From assembly GCA_001917665.1 (NCBI GenBank), contig MNEL01000033.1:1-64000 (forward strand): 64,000 nt of DNA, written 5' to 3'. The position numbers and the translations under genes were made by a program. Shown piece after piece: positions 17,038-25,116 of this stretch. This DNA is from Gemmatimonadetes bacterium 13_1_40CM_69_22. Its GTDB lineage: Bacteria; Gemmatimonadota; Gemmatimonadetes; Gemmatimonadales; GWC2-71-9. How positions within the stretch are numbered: the stretch's first letter is position 1; every line of letters begins with the position of its first letter. The notes under the pieces are model-generated. The model saw nothing but the letters and a program-made list of their open reading frames with translations. It ran no database searches and was not told the DNA's origin.

Positions 17038-17787
17038 ATGCGGAGAATGCACGCATCCCGTTGGACTGTGGACATCGTATGCGCCAGCCTGCTGAGCGGG
17101 GCGCTGCTGGGGTGTCGATCGCGCGCCCGGGACGATGCGTTCCTCGCCACCCGCGTCCCCGCAGCCCGGCTCGATTCCGTACTCCGGGCAGCCGACAGCG
17201 TGCGGCTGTCACTGGCCGACGCTCGCACGCTATTGGGGATCGTCGCGGACGCCGAGTTCGCCGCCAAACTCCCTCACGACACGATGACCATCACGGAGCT
17301 GCTGGCGTGGGGGCGCACCGAGCACGCGCGGATGGAGCGCGCCGCTGCGGAAACGACGGCCGCCGCGCGGGCGCGCGAGGAAGCGCGCAAGCGGCAGCTC
17401 GACTCCCTGCTCACCGTGACGCTGGTCAGCAAAGGCTACCTGCCGAAGGACCCCGACTTGGAGCGCTTCGACGACTACATCTCTCTGACATTCGCGTACC
17501 GCAACAAAGGGACGAAGCCGGTCCGGGCCTTCCAGGGTGACGTGGCTTTTCTCGACGCCGTGGGAGACACGATCTACAGCGCGCACCTCAAGGTAGAGCT
17601 GGCGCTTGGCCCCGGGCAGACGCGGCGCGAGCAAGGACGCATCATCAAGTACAACCCGTTCCGGACTGAGCATCAGCGGCTGCGAGACACGCCCCTGAGT
17701 AAGTTGCGGGTGGTCTGGCAACCCAGCGAGGTGATCTTCGCCGATGGCAGTCGGGTGAGTCTCGCAGCTGCCGCGGACGCGCCGTAG
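17038..17787 (+). CDS. Lipoprotein with coiled-coil segment
   Basis: ATG 17038 is preceded by AAGGGAGAGG at 7-16 nt. The signal peptide IVCASLLSGALLGC ends in a canonical lipobox (LLGC), so the protein is likely lipid-anchored. Residues ~85-125 are charged and Ala/Arg-rich with heptad character (RMERAAAETTAAARAREEARKRQLDSL). The C-terminal ~110 residues are beta-rich (YISLTFAYRNKGTKPVRAFQGDVAFLD, QTRREQGRIIKYNPF, LRVVWQPSEVIFADG), reminiscent of FxLYD-like domains of lipoproteins. 26 nt after the barrel gene, so probably the last gene of the kinase operon. Confidence 0.65.
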   Translation: MRRMHASRWTVDIVCASLLSGALLGCRSRARDDAFLATRVPAARLDSVLRAADSVRLSLADARTLLGIVADAEFAAKLPHDTMTITELLAWGRTEHARMERAAAETTAAARAREEARKRQLDSLLTVTLVSKGYLPKDPDLERFDDYISLTFAYRNKGTKPVRAFQGDVAFLDAVGDTIYSAHLKVELALGPGQTRREQGRIIKYNPFRTEHQRLRDTPLSKLRVVWQPSEVIFADGSRVSLAAAADAP

Positions 17788-17868
17788 CGCACGCACGCGG
17801 TGTCCCGGTTTGCAACCTTCCGCCGTGGCTACGCGTCGGAATAGGTATCCCCATCCAAGGGCACGCGC

Positions 17869-20604
17869 GTGTCGAGAACGCTCATCCGTCTGGCGGTCCT
17901 CGGCGTTGCTGTCGCCCCGGCCGCCCCCGTAGCCTGCGCCGTCTCGGCCGCTGCTCAGAGCATCCACCCAAGCCCTCCGCCGGAAGCACGGGCCGTTCCT
18001 CTCGCAGGCGAGATTCGGCTCGACGGCCGGTTGGACGAGGCCGTCTGGCAGACGGCACCCCCGGCCACCGCCTTTCGCCAGGCCCAGCCGCACGAAGGTC
18101 AGCCCGCTACGCAGCGGACGGAGGTCCGGTTCGCGTTCGACGGAGCGGCGCTGTACGTGGGGGCGCGGATGTTCGACGACCACGGAGCGGCTGGCGTGCA
18201 GACCCGACTGGTGCGCCGGGACGGCTCCGCCAACTCGGACTACGTCGAAGTGATCTTCGACACCTATCACGACCACATCGGCCGGCTGTTCTTCACGGTG
18301 AATCCCTCCGGCGTGCGGGGCGACGCCAACGGCCTGGGCGGCGGCTCGGACGATTCCTGGGACCCGGTGTGGGAGGTCAAGACGGCGATCGATTCGCTCG
18401 GCTGGACCGCCGAGATGCGGATCCCGTTTTCGCAGCTGCGCTATCCGGCGACCGCCGAGGAGCAGACGTGGGGCCTGCAGATCTGGCGCCAGGAGAACCG
18501 GTTGAACGAGCTGTCGCAGTGGTCCTTCTGGGGCCTCACCGAAGCGGGCGGTCCACCGCGCTTCGGGCATCTGCGGGGGCTCGTGATCCGGCGCGCCCCC
18601 GGCCGAGCCGAAATCCTACCCTACATGGTGGGGCGCTCGGCCAACGTCCCGGTGAGCGACCCGAACGACCCGTTCCAGAAGGCGCATACCTGGGACGGCC
18701 GCGGCGGCGTGGACGCACGGGTGCTGCTGACGTCCAACCTCACCCTCAACGCGACGGTGAACCCCGACTTCGGGCAGGTCGAGGTGGACCCGGCCGTAGT
18801 GAACCTGTCCGCGTTCGAGACGTTCTTCGAGGAGCGCCGTCCCTTCTTCGTCGAGGGCGCGGGCTACTTCGGGTTCGGCGGCCTCAACTGCTACTTCTGC
18901 TCCAACGTCTCGAGCCTCGGCATGTTCTACACGCGCCGCATCGGCCGCCCGCCGCAGGCGCCGGACAACGTGGACGCCGCGGGCGGCGTGTACGCCGACC
19001 AGCCGCACAACACCGCGATTCTCGGTGCCGCGAAGCTCACGGGACGCACGCCCTCGGGGTGGTCGATCGGCGCGCTCGACGCGCTCACTCGGCGCGAGCG
19101 AGCGGCATTCCTGAAGAGCGACGGCACGCGCGGCGACGTCACCGTCGAGCCGTTCACGAACTACTTCGTGGCCCGCGTGGCGAAGGACCTGCGCGGCGGC
19201 GCGACCGTGCTGCGGGCGATCGGCACGTCGGTGGTGCGCGAGCTCGACGACCCGTTCCTGGCCGACCGCCTGAGCCGCCACGCCGAATCGTTCGGCCTCG
19301 GGACCGAGATGTGGTTCGGCAAGCGGGAGTACCGCCTCATGGCACAGCTGGCGGGCACGCAGGTGTCGGGCGACACCGCGGCGCTGCTGCGACTGCAGAC
19401 GTCGAGCGCGCGCTACTTCCAGCGGCCCGACCGGGGGAACGGCTCGAACGGGGTGCTGAGCGACGCCTACGATCCCTCGCTCACGGCGCTGCGCGGCGTG
19501 GGCGCGTATGCGCGTTTCGCCCGGGAGTCCGGGCACCTGTTGTGGGAGTTGTCCACCAACATGCGCACGCCGGGATTCGAGAACAACGACATCTCGTTCC
19601 TCGGCCGGGCCGACTACTGGTGGATGAGCGGGAACATCTTCCCCCAGTGGACGAAGCCGACCCGCTGGTACCGCCAGCTGCTCTTCATCGCCGGCGGCCA
19701 GCAGCAGTACAACTTCGACGGCGACCTGACCGACCGGCAGGTGCAGCTGTTCGGCTACATCCAGCCGCACAACTATTGGGACATCAACGCATTCTGGATC
19801 CACCGGCCGAGCGTGCTCGACGACCGCCTGAGCCGCGGCGGCCCCGTGCTGCGCCGGCCCGGGGCCGACTTCTGGGCCACGAACGCCTCCACCGATTCCC
19901 GCAAGAACGTCGTGCTGAGCGGATCCGCGGAGCTGGGCTGCAACCGCGACGGCGACTGCAGCCGCTCGGCCAGCGTCTCCGTGCAGCTGCGGCCGGCCTC
20001 CAACGTGTCGCTCTCGCTCGGGCCGTCCGCGAGTCACGATGAGACCGGCTACCAGTACGTGAGCACCGTGTCCGACCCGACGGCCACGGCATTCTACGGC
20101 CACCGCTACGTCTTTGCCGACCTGGTGCAGAACTCCCTCGCGATGAACACGCGCTTCAACGTCACGTTCTCACCCAACCTGACGCTCGAGCTGTTCATGC
20201 AACCCCTGATCGCGAGCGGCGCCTACTCCCGCTACAAGGAGTTCGCGGCTCCGCGCGGCCTGCGCCGGCTCGTCTATGGGGCGGATGTGGGAACGGATTC
20301 GATCAAGCCGGGGAACCCGTCGCTGGGGGTGCGCGACTCGATCTTCATCGACCCCGACGGGGGCGGGCCCGCCGCCCGGTTCGTGATCGTCGATCCGAGC
20401 TTCACGCTCCGCTCGCTGCGGGGCAACGCGGTGCTGCGCTGGGAATATCGGCCGGGCTCGACACTCTACCTGGTGTGGACCCGCAGCGGCTCCTCGTCGC
20501 TCACGCGCGGCGCGATCGATTTCGGCGACGACTCCCGGGCGCTGTTCCGCGGGTCGTCGGAGAACATCTTCCTGGTCAAGGTGAACTACTGGCTCGGGAT
20601 CTGA
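17869..20604 (+). CDS. DUF5916 outer-membrane protein with CBM9-like domain
   Basis: A 911-residue exported protein. After a signal peptide ending near AAAQS it has a CBM9-like/DOMON-related domain (~45-230): IRLDGRLDEAVWQTAPPAT, EVRFAFDGAALYVGARMFDD, DYVEVIFDTYHDH, WTAEMRIPFSQLRYP. The rest matches DUF5916: RFGHLRGLVI, TLNATVNPDFGQVEVDPAVVN, ERRPFFVEGAGYF, TRRIGRPPQ, then a long run of beta-strands ending in aromatic LVKVNYWLGI, as expected of an outer-membrane barrel. Such proteins are abundant in Gemmatimonadota and Bacteroidota; their substrate is unknown. The start is GTG 17869 with AAGGGC upstream. Confidence 0.85.
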   Translation: MSRTLIRLAVLGVAVAPAAPVACAVSAAAQSIHPSPPPEARAVPLAGEIRLDGRLDEAVWQTAPPATAFRQAQPHEGQPATQRTEVRFAFDGAALYVGARMFDDHGAAGVQTRLVRRDGSANSDYVEVIFDTYHDHIGRLFFTVNPSGVRGDANGLGGGSDDSWDPVWEVKTAIDSLGWTAEMRIPFSQLRYPATAEEQTWGLQIWRQENRLNELSQWSFWGLTEAGGPPRFGHLRGLVIRRAPGRAEILPYMVGRSANVPVSDPNDPFQKAHTWDGRGGVDARVLLTSNLTLNATVNPDFGQVEVDPAVVNLSAFETFFEERRPFFVEGAGYFGFGGLNCYFCSNVSSLGMFYTRRIGRPPQAPDNVDAAGGVYADQPHNTAILGAAKLTGRTPSGWSIGALDALTRRERAAFLKSDGTRGDVTVEPFTNYFVARVAKDLRGGATVLRAIGTSVVRELDDPFLADRLSRHAESFGLGTEMWFGKREYRLMAQLAGTQVSGDTAALLRLQTSSARYFQRPDRGNGSNGVLSDAYDPSLTALRGVGAYARFARESGHLLWELSTNMRTPGFENNDISFLGRADYWWMSGNIFPQWTKPTRWYRQLLFIAGGQQQYNFDGDLTDRQVQLFGYIQPHNYWDINAFWIHRPSVLDDRLSRGGPVLRRPGADFWATNASTDSRKNVVLSGSAELGCNRDGDCSRSASVSVQLRPASNVSLSLGPSASHDETGYQYVSTVSDPTATAFYGHRYVFADLVQNSLAMNTRFNVTFSPNLTLELFMQPLIASGAYSRYKEFAAPRGLRRLVYGADVGTDSIKPGNPSLGVRDSIFIDPDGGGPAARFVIVDPSFTLRSLRGNAVLRWEYRPGSTLYLVWTRSGSSSLTRGAIDFGDDSRALFRGSSENIFLVKVNYWLGI

Positions 20605-20730
20605 GGAAGTAGCTGCGTCGCTGCTGGCCCAACGATCTGAGCCGCGCCAGCCATCGCAGCGACCGCGAGCGCCAGGCTGACGATCGCGCCGACCACCTCG
20701 CCGTAACCGAGAGCAAGAATGGCCACCCGA

Positions 20731-20739
20731 GGCTACGTT
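20731..20739 (+). promoter_or_regulatory. GGCTACGTT extended -10 candidate upstream of the hydrolase gene
   Basis: The 9-mer GGCTACGTT contains the -10-like TACGTT (20734-20739), 82 nt before ATG 20821, in the 216-bp spacer that otherwise shows nothing. GAGCAA lies 17 nt upstream as a weak -35. Confidence 0.3.
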
Positions 20740-20820
20740 TGAGTCGGCTAATCAAGGCTTGGTGCCTGGCCTTGGCCTTTGGAACATTCGTGCGGACATG
20801 ATTCGGCGCAGGGAGGATCG

Positions 20821-22716
20821 ATGTACGCGCGCGTGTGCTTCGTCGCCACCCGGTTGCTCGCCGCTCCCAGCCCCGCGCAGCAACCGGCGCCGCAGCCGCC
20901 ATTCAAGCTCGAAGCAGTGATGATCCCCGTGCGGGACGGCGTGCGCCTGCAGACCGTGATCTTGACGCCGGTCGATCAGACCGAGCCGCTGCCGATCCTG
21001 TTGCGCCGCACGCCGTACGGAGTACCCAGCCAGCCGCCGCCGCGGCTGCCGCCGAGCATCAAGGAGCTCGCGCAGGACGGCTATATCTTCGTGATCCAGA
21101 ACTTGCGGGGACGGTTCAAGTCGGAAGGCGTGTTCAAGCTGACCTCGCAGGTCGATCTGGCCGACTCGACCGCCACCAACGAAACAACCGACGCCTACGA
21201 CAGCATCGAGTGGCTCGTGCACCATGTCCCGAACAACAGCGGCAAGGTCGGCATGTTCGGCGTCTCCTACGACGGACTGACTACGGCGCTGGCGCTGTTG
21301 CACCCGCACCCGGCCCTCAAGGCGATGAGCGAGCAGGCGTCTCCGGTGGATCAGTGGATGAACGACGACGACCACCGCTATGGCGCGTTGCGCGAGAGTT
21401 ACGCGTTCGAGTACGCGGTGCTCGAGCAGGCGGACAAGTACAAGAACACCCACTTCGCGTTCGAGACGTACGACACGTATGCGTGGTACTTGGCCCTGGG
21501 GCCGCTCTCGAACATCAACGCCAAGTACCTCCATGGCTCCATTCCCTACTGGAACGACGTCGTGGCTCACGCGGATTACGACGAATTCTGGAAGAAGGAG
21601 GCATGGATCAGCCAGCTGCACGCTTCGACGGTCCCCAACCTGAACGTCGCGGGCTTCTGGGACCAGGAAGATCCGTGGGGGCCGTGGCAGATCTTTCGCC
21701 ACGCCGCCGAGCGCGACCCGGACCACACGAACTTTATGGTCGCCGGTCCCTGGTATCATGGCCAGTGGCGCGCCCCCAAAGCGGACAGCATCGGGCCGAT
21801 CGCGCTCGGCGGGCATGAGACGGCGCGCGAGTTCCGCGAGACGATCGAGGCGCCGTTCTTCCGCTACTACCTCCATGGGAGAGGCGAGCCGCCGCCCTGG
21901 CGGGCGACGACCTTTCAGTCGGGGGCGAACCGCTGGCGGACCTACGGCGCGTGGCCGCCCCCGGAGGCCAAGCCCACCAACCTGTATCTCCACGCCGACG
22001 GGACGCTGTCCTTCGACCGTCCTCGCGCGGAGCGGGGCGCCGGGTATCGCGAATACATCTCGGATCCGGCAAGCCCGGTCCCTTACCGGCAGCGCCCCAT
22101 CTCCCCGACGTACCCAGGCGCCGACTGGCGCACCTGGGAGGTCCAAGATCAACGCTTCGTCGAGCAGCGGCCCGACGTGCTGACGTTCGTGAGCGCGCCG
22201 CTCGAGCACGATCTCACGATCACTGGCGAGGTGGCGGCCGACCTGTTCGCGTCCACCTCGGGCACCGACGCCGACTTCGTCGTCAAGCTGATCGACGTGT
22301 ACCCCGAGGACGCTCAGCGGAGCGCGTGGGACCCGGAGGCCGGCGCCGGGCCCGGCGAGTACGCGCGATCCGTGAACGGCTACGAGCTGCCGATCGCCAT
22401 GGAGGTGCGCCGCGGCCGCTACCTCACGGGCTACGAGCACCCCCGGCCGCTCCCGCCGAATACGCCTGTCGAGTGGAAGGTCCCACTGCGCGATCGCGAC
22501 CACGTCTTTCTCAAGGGGCACCGCCTCATGGTCCAGGTGCAATCGACCTGGTTTCCGCTGATCGACCGCAATCCGCAGAAATTCGTGCCCAGCATCTATC
22601 AGGCGACGGCGGCTGATTTCGTCACGGCCACCGAGCGCGTCTATTGCTCCGCGTCGCTGCCGTCGCACCTGGTGCTGCCCGTAGTGCCGGTCGACACCGA
22701 CGGCTCGAGGAGATAA
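20821..22716 (+). CDS. CocE/NonD family hydrolase (X-Pro dipeptidyl-peptidase S15 type)
   Basis: A 631-residue alpha/beta-hydrolase with S15 architecture. The N-terminal part shows VPVRDGVRLQTVILTP-like strands and LRRTPYG; the oxyanion region is VIQNLRGRFKSEG; the nucleophile elbow is MFGVSYDG. The acid is expected in GFWDQEDPWGPW and the catalytic His in VAGPWYHGQW. The C-terminal jelly-roll (~450-620) starts at DVLTFVSAPLEHDLTITGEV and is typical of CocE/NonD proteins. A short N-terminal hydrophobic stretch with an AAPSPAQQ end suggests export. GGGAGG lies before ATG 20821. The substrate (ester, amide or peptide) is not predictable. Confidence 0.88.
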   Translation: MYARVCFVATRLLAAPSPAQQPAPQPPFKLEAVMIPVRDGVRLQTVILTPVDQTEPLPILLRRTPYGVPSQPPPRLPPSIKELAQDGYIFVIQNLRGRFKSEGVFKLTSQVDLADSTATNETTDAYDSIEWLVHHVPNNSGKVGMFGVSYDGLTTALALLHPHPALKAMSEQASPVDQWMNDDDHRYGALRESYAFEYAVLEQADKYKNTHFAFETYDTYAWYLALGPLSNINAKYLHGSIPYWNDVVAHADYDEFWKKEAWISQLHASTVPNLNVAGFWDQEDPWGPWQIFRHAAERDPDHTNFMVAGPWYHGQWRAPKADSIGPIALGGHETAREFRETIEAPFFRYYLHGRGEPPPWRATTFQSGANRWRTYGAWPPPEAKPTNLYLHADGTLSFDRPRAERGAGYREYISDPASPVPYRQRPISPTYPGADWRTWEVQDQRFVEQRPDVLTFVSAPLEHDLTITGEVAADLFASTSGTDADFVVKLIDVYPEDAQRSAWDPEAGAGPGEYARSVNGYELPIAMEVRRGRYLTGYEHPRPLPPNTPVEWKVPLRDRDHVFLKGHRLMVQVQSTWFPLIDRNPQKFVPSIYQATAADFVTATERVYCSASLPSHLVLPVVPVDTDGSRR

Positions 22717-22819
22717 GATCCCCTCCGGACGGTCTCGACCCGAGCGGCGCTCGCAGCGCCCGCCCCATTCGCGGGAACAGCCCGGGCACTCCTGACGCTT
22801 GTGGAACACGGAGGAACGT

Positions 22820-23179
22820 ATGGACAACTACGAGGACCTCGAGCGCAGCCTGGACCCCCACCGCGCGCAGGAACAAGACGCGGCCGCCGCCGAGGTCGCG
22901 GCCCGGCTCCGGCAGCGCGGCATCACCGTCACCGGCGCCGAGCGCCCCGACGACCTGGTGGACCTGCTATCCGCGGTGGAGCGGTTCGAGGCCGCGGTCG
23001 AGGCGCACGGCGGCGACCTCATGGTCGACGACCTGCGCAGCTCGCAGCCTGACGATCCTCACTACGTCGTGCCGCGCCGGGCGCACGGGGAGGGGACGCG
23101 CGCCTACATCGCACGGATCGACGCAGCCACCGCGGGCCTGCGGCGCCACCCGCGGCGGCCCGATGGAAATCGACCCTGA
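22820..23179 (+). CDS. Hypothetical acidic protein
   Basis: 119 residues with no family I recognise. ATG 22820 follows GGAGGAAC, a strong ribosome-binding site. The sequence is rich in Glu, Asp, Arg and Ala, with a helical first half (EQDAAAAEVAARLRQRGI) followed by GAERPDDLVDLLSAVERFEAAVEAHGGDLMVDD. No signal peptide or membrane helix. It is 31 nt upstream of dps on the same strand, so it probably belongs to the Dps-DoxX operon and may relate to stress. A GGAAC ~50 nt upstream could belong to an alternative promoter, but I could not assign one. Confidence 0.6.
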   Translation: MDNYEDLERSLDPHRAQEQDAAAAEVAARLRQRGITVTGAERPDDLVDLLSAVERFEAAVEAHGGDLMVDDLRSSQPDDPHYVVPRRAHGEGTRAYIARIDAATAGLRRHPRRPDGNRP

Positions 23180-23210
23180 CTCACCATTCACCCCAAACCG
23201 GAGTTGTGTT

Positions 23211-23723
23211 ATGGCTGGCACGACGCACCCCACGCTCAACGACATCCCCGAATCCACCCGTGGGCAGGTGATCGACCTCTTGAATCAGCGGCTGGCGGAC
23301 GCGATCGACCTCCAGTTACAGGCGAAACAGGCGCACTGGAACGTGAAGGGGTCCCAGTTCATCGCGCTCCACAAACTGTTCGACGAGATTCACAGCGCCG
23401 CGCTCGAGTACGTCGACCTCCTGGCGGAGCGGGTGATTCAATTAGGCGGCATCGCGGAAGGGACCGGTGCGATCGTGGCCGAGCGATCCGAGCTGCCGCA
23501 GTACCCCATCAACATCTCGAGTGGCGAGGAGCATGTATGGGCGTTGTCCAACGCACTGGCGAGTTTCGGGGAGCGCATCCGCCAGGCCATCGGTGAGACG
23601 GACGAACTGGGGGACGCGGACTCGACCGACATCTGCACGGAGATCTCGCGGGGTGTCGACAAGTGGCTGTGGTTCGTCGAGGCTCACGCGGAGGGCGCTG
23701 CCCGTACCCAGGCCCGCGCTTGA
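23211..23723 (+). CDS. dps: Dps family DNA-protecting ferritin-like protein
   Basis: 170 residues with the Dps four-helix pattern and ferroxidase ligands: QAKQAHWNVKGSQFIALHKL supplies the first His, FDEIHSAALEYVDLLAERVIQLGG supplies the His/Asp/Glu set. Family members form 12-mer cages that oxidise Fe2+ with H2O2 and protect DNA. There is no long Lys-rich N-terminal tail, so DNA binding may be weak. ATG 23211 has GGAG ~7 nt upstream. Its stop overlaps the DoxX start (TGATG), implying translational coupling. Confidence 0.9.
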   Translation: MAGTTHPTLNDIPESTRGQVIDLLNQRLADAIDLQLQAKQAHWNVKGSQFIALHKLFDEIHSAALEYVDLLAERVIQLGGIAEGTGAIVAERSELPQYPINISSGEEHVWALSNALASFGERIRQAIGETDELGDADSTDICTEISRGVDKWLWFVEAHAEGAARTQARA

Positions 23724-24115
23724 TGAGCGTCCTGTTTCCCGCGCTGTTGCGGTTCAGCGACGTGGGGCTACTGCTGCTTCGACTCATGGTTGGCGTGGTG
23801 TTCTTCTCGAGCGGCCTGAATCACCTGAAGGACCCGGTGGCGCGCTCACACAGCATCGGCGCGAGCCCCCGCTTCACGGTGTTTCTCGGCACGGCGGAGC
23901 TGCTGGGCAGCAGCGGCGTGGCTGTCGGGATCCTGACGCAGCTCGCCGCCATCGGTCTGATCCTGATCATGCTCGGCGCGATACAGAAGAAGATCTTCGT
24001 ATGGAAAACGGGTTTTTGGGGCGAGCGGACGCACGGCTGGCACTATGACCTCATGCTGCTCGTGATGAATCTCACGATTGTCCTGACGGGCGGGGGCAAG
24101 CTAGTCGTACTCTAG
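23723..24115 (+). CDS. DoxX family membrane protein
   Basis: 130 residues with four hydrophobic helices (VGLLLLRLMVGVVFFSSGLNHL, FLGTAELLGSSGVAVGI, AIGLILIMLGAIQKKI, DLMLLVMNLTIVL). The motif RLMVGVVFFSSGLNHLKDP and the GTAELLGSSGVAVG segment are typical of DoxX. DoxX-like proteins are linked to redox and sulfur/quinone chemistry in other bacteria. ATG 23723 overlaps the dps stop, so it should be co-translated with Dps. Confidence 0.85.
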   Translation: MSVLFPALLRFSDVGLLLLRLMVGVVFFSSGLNHLKDPVARSHSIGASPRFTVFLGTAELLGSSGVAVGILTQLAAIGLILIMLGAIQKKIFVWKTGFWGERTHGWHYDLMLLVMNLTIVLTGGGKLVVL

Positions 24116-24142
24116 CCGCCCCCGCTCGTAGTTCCGGATCGC

Positions 24143-24829
24143 TCAACCGGTCGGCCGCCCCAGCACCTCCCCGAGCGCCGCCAGCCGCTCCGCCCAGTAC
24201 TGCTTCATCCGCGTCGCCGCTGACTGGTCAGCGAGCTTGCTGTGCTGTATCTGCACCTGGCCCTTGGCGGGGCCCTTGCGGGTGAAACCCACGTCGACCG
24301 ACGTCCCGTCCGGCCAGGTGATCCGCATGTACTTCTCGCGGGTCGCGGTGCGGACGGTGAGGGAGATGCCCGGCAGCCAACGCGCCCGAGTGCGCGCGTC
24401 GCTGAACGCCCGATACAGCCGGGCGGCCGGCAGTGCGAACGTCTTGCTCTTCGTGGCCTCGAACCCGCCGCCCCGCCGCTGCCCGATGGCGCGCAGGCCC
24501 TTGATACGCTCGTAGCCAACGGTGACCGTCTGCGCCCACCAGCCCGGCACCTTGTACTTCTCATGCACGTATGCGGCGATCTGCCGGTGCGGCCACGTGT
24601 GGGCTTCCACCCGATCGAGCGCCTTCACCCAGCGCTCCCAGGTACAGCCGGTCTTCGCCTTGAGCGTGGCATCGCTCGTGCCGGCGAGCTTGGCGTACTG
24701 GGGCGGGGCAGTCGCGGGGGCGGAAGCTTGCTTCCTGCTGAGGAGCTGCGCGCGGGCGGTGGTGTAAGCTTCGCCCGTCTTTTGCATGCGAGCGCGAACG
24801 AGGCGCTTGAAGTCCTTGTTGGTCGGCAT
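24143..24829 (-). CDS. DUF4287-like / SRPBCC-like two-domain protein
   Basis: 228 residues. The N-terminus MPTNKDFKRLVRARMQKTGE is a conserved start of a family often paired with DUF4287. The middle (AGTSDATLKAKTGCTWERW ... YKVPGWWAQTVTVGYERIKG) fits DUF4287. The C-terminal ~105 residues (KTFALPAARLYRAFSDARTRARWLPG ... YMRITWPDGTSVDVGFTRKG) resemble a SRPBCC/AHSA1 ligand-binding fold. No catalytic motif. ATG 24829 follows AAAGGA. Single-gene unit, convergent with DoxX and divergent from the kinase. The 24830-25116 spacer holds nothing else but the kinase promoter candidate. Confidence 0.7.
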   Translation of the reverse strand: MPTNKDFKRLVRARMQKTGEAYTTARAQLLSRKQASAPATAPPQYAKLAGTSDATLKAKTGCTWERWVKALDRVEAHTWPHRQIAAYVHEKYKVPGWWAQTVTVGYERIKGLRAIGQRRGGGFEATKSKTFALPAARLYRAFSDARTRARWLPGISLTVRTATREKYMRITWPDGTSVDVGFTRKGPAKGQVQIQHSKLADQSAATRMKQYWAERLAALGEVLGRPTG

Positions 24830-25048
24830 CGTGTCCGTCCTTTGGTCTGGCCACGGCCAACCGCCCCCCAGCAGCGACGCTCCGTGGCGACGCAAAGGTT
24901 TTCGCGATGCCGATCCGGGAGTATCCCCCCCTTTGCCTCACGGGGACCCTCGCTGGGGGAGGGCCGACGAGGTTGGGCGTGGATCGCCGCCTGTGTCTCC
25001 AGAATGCATTGTGCGGGCGCGGCTGGCAAGACCCAACAGCGTGGCGCT

Positions 25049-25078
25049 CTGGCGGGCCCTGAGCGGGGTTCGTATGAT
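25049..25078 (+). promoter_or_regulatory. Candidate promoter of the kinase-TPR gene
   Basis: CTGGCG (25049-25054), an 18-nt spacer and TATGAT (25073-25078), giving a leader of ~23-32 nt. The same TTGGCG-like -35 and 18-nt spacing occurs in front of the MacA-like gene. Confidence 0.4.
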
Positions 25079-25116
25079 GGAACTCACCCACGGGTCCGAG
25101 CCTCCGTCTGCCCGAC

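Noticed and set aside
18369-20042. 557-codon frame inside the DUF5916 gene
   Set aside because: Arg/Ala/Gly-rich shadow in a different frame; no recognisable fold.
22750-22819. ECF-type promoter (GGAAC) before the Dps operon
   Set aside because: No matching downstream element at the right spacing.
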